59,356 nucleotides of DNA from Marivita sp. XM-24bin2. Lineage in GTDB: Bacteria; Pseudomonadota; Alphaproteobacteria; Rhodobacterales; Rhodobacteraceae. Positions within the stretch are counted from its first letter, which is position 1; every line of letters starts with the position of its first letter. The position numbers and the translations under genes were made by a program. Positions 58,637 through 59,356 of this stretch are shown piece after piece. The DNA is taken from contig QCWH01000021.1 of NCBI GenBank assembly GCA_003149565.1, positions 1 through 59,356 of the forward strand. The letters run 5' to 3'. Under the pieces are notes generated by a model. It was not told the DNA's origin. It was given only the letters and a program-made list of their open reading frames with translations, and did no database searches.

Positions 58637-59279
58637 GTTGGACGGGATCGACGGGTTCGAGGCGCAGGTGAGCGCGTTGGAAGAGGCGCTTGCAGGCGCG
58701 TCGAGCATGGCCGGCGGTTTTCAGGCAGAGATGGCGAAGGTGCGGGAATCTTTGTCTGAGACAGGCAAGGGTGCTGCCAAGCTGGAGGGCGCGCTGAACC
58801 GCGGGCTCAGCCGGGCGATTGATGGCGTGGTGTTCGACGGGATGAAGCTGTCGGACGCGCTGGGCACAATCGCGCAGTCGATGATCGGGGCGAGCTACCG
58901 CGCGGCGGTGAACCCGGTGAAGCAACATCTGAGCGGCATGGTGATGCAGGGGATCAGTAACCTGCTGCCCTTTGCCAATGGGGCGTCGTTTTCGCAGGGG
59001 CGGGTGATGCCCTTTGCCGATGGCGGCGTGGTGCATGGGCCAACGACATTCCCGATGCGCGGTGGTGTCGGGCTGATGGGCGAGGCGGGGCCGGAGGCGA
59101 TCATGCCGCTGGCGCGCGGGGCCGATGGCAAGCTCGGTGTGCGCGCGGGGGGCGGCGGGCGTCCGGTGAACGTGGTGATGAACATCTCGACGCCGGATGT
59201 GCAGGGGTTCCGGCGCTCGCAAAGCCAGATCGCGGCGCAGATGGGCCGGGTGCTGGGCTCTGGCCAGCGGAACCTGTGA
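58629..59279 (+). CDS. GTA tail tape-measure protein (g11)
   Basis: A 216-aa protein, short as expected for the short GTA tail. The N-terminal half is helical (FEAQVSALEEALAGASSMA). The C-terminal half has the tape-measure ending ADGGVVHGPTTFPMRGGVG, GLMGEAGPEAIMPLARGA and DGKLGVRAGGG. It sets tail length. Confidence 0.88.
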   Translation: MIELDGIDGFEAQVSALEEALAGASSMAGGFQAEMAKVRESLSETGKGAAKLEGALNRGLSRAIDGVVFDGMKLSDALGTIAQSMIGASYRAAVNPVKQHLSGMVMQGISNLLPFANGASFSQGRVMPFADGGVVHGPTTFPMRGGVGLMGEAGPEAIMPLARGADGKLGVRAGGGGRPVNVVMNISTPDVQGFRRSQSQIAAQMGRVLGSGQRNL

Positions 59280-59291
59280 GGAGGGCTTGCG

Positions 59292-59356
59292 ATGCAGTTT
59301 CATGAGGTAAGGTTTCCGACGGCACTGAGCTTTGGCTCGATCGGCGGGCCGGAGCG
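59292..59356 (+). CDS. GTA g12-like protein (TIGR02217/DUF2460), N-terminal fragment
   Basis: The frame starts at ATG 59292 behind GTGAGGAGG and runs off the window after 21 residues (MQFHEVRFPTALSFGSIGG...). This matches the start of the RcGTA g12 protein, a distal tail component. The rest of the cluster is expected beyond the window. Confidence 0.8.
   Translation, partial: MQFHEVRFPTALSFGSIGGPE

Noticed and set aside
51091-59356. Prophage rather than GTA
   Set aside because: Gene order, short tape measure, and lack of integrase, repressor, replication and att-like repeats fit a gene transfer agent better.

Overview
The window (about 59.4 kb, GC-rich, tightly packed genes) looks like chromosome from an alphaproteobacterium of the Rhodobacterales, most likely the Roseobacter group. 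Four things point there: a GlpSTPQUV-type glycerol ABC operon, a propionyl-CoA carboxylase locus with a PccR/ScfR-type regulator, the anaerobic bacteriochlorophyll gene pair bchE-bchJ with FnrL-like and PpsR-like boxes, and a gene transfer agent (GTA) head-tail cluster in the RcGTA gene order. No insertion sequence, integrase, tRNA, rRNA or CRISPR array was seen.

Layout. 1-7038: glycerol uptake operon glpS(partial)-T-P-Q-U-V, then glycerol kinase glpK. 7086-10360: a zinc-free quinone oxidoreductase, O-acetylhomoserine sulfhydrylase (metY) and a UPF0173 metallo-hydrolase. 10430-12764: bchE-bchJ with their operators. The 5' end of bchJ is unusual: the best start site is out of frame. 12914-17435: a GAF/HWE histidine kinase, gatC-gatA, an Excalibur-type lipoprotein, and an AmiD-like amidase whose first codons lack ATG, GTG or TTG and which probably starts at CTG. 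17532-28781: the propionyl-CoA to methylmalonyl-CoA to succinyl-CoA module. It contains the pccR-like regulator, an MFS transporter, pccB, four small genes, pccA, a DUF4174 protein and methylmalonyl-CoA mutase. Clusters of TTTGCAAA half-sites lie in front of both the regulator and pccB.

28859-33190: a VOC protein, a GNAT acetyltransferase, a TerB/DnaJ protein, an endonuclease/exonuclease/phosphatase (EEP) hydrolase, a small exported protein and a YeeE/YedE sulfur transporter. 33405-44021: a divergent peptide ABC transporter (two permeases and a binding protein on the minus strand, a fused double ATPase on the plus strand), followed by an EEP protein, an ArgE-like deacetylase, a FAD oxidoreductase and an M20D amidohydrolase. 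Together these look like a peptide or N-acyl-amino-acid uptake and breakdown unit. 44278-45153: bacterioferritin, its ferredoxin and an unannotated 46-aa ORF in one minus-strand operon. 45416-50845: rsgA, a glycosyltransferase-like protein, fabF, mltG and a TSUP permease. 51091 to the end: GTA genes g1 to g11 and the start of g12, all on the plus strand and mostly joined by ATGA-type overlaps.

Many genes end in paired perfect palindromes. Three intergenic places carry intrinsic-terminator hairpins that no upstream ORF explains and are candidates for small RNAs or structured leaders (22503-22574, 23209-23366, 33343-33391).
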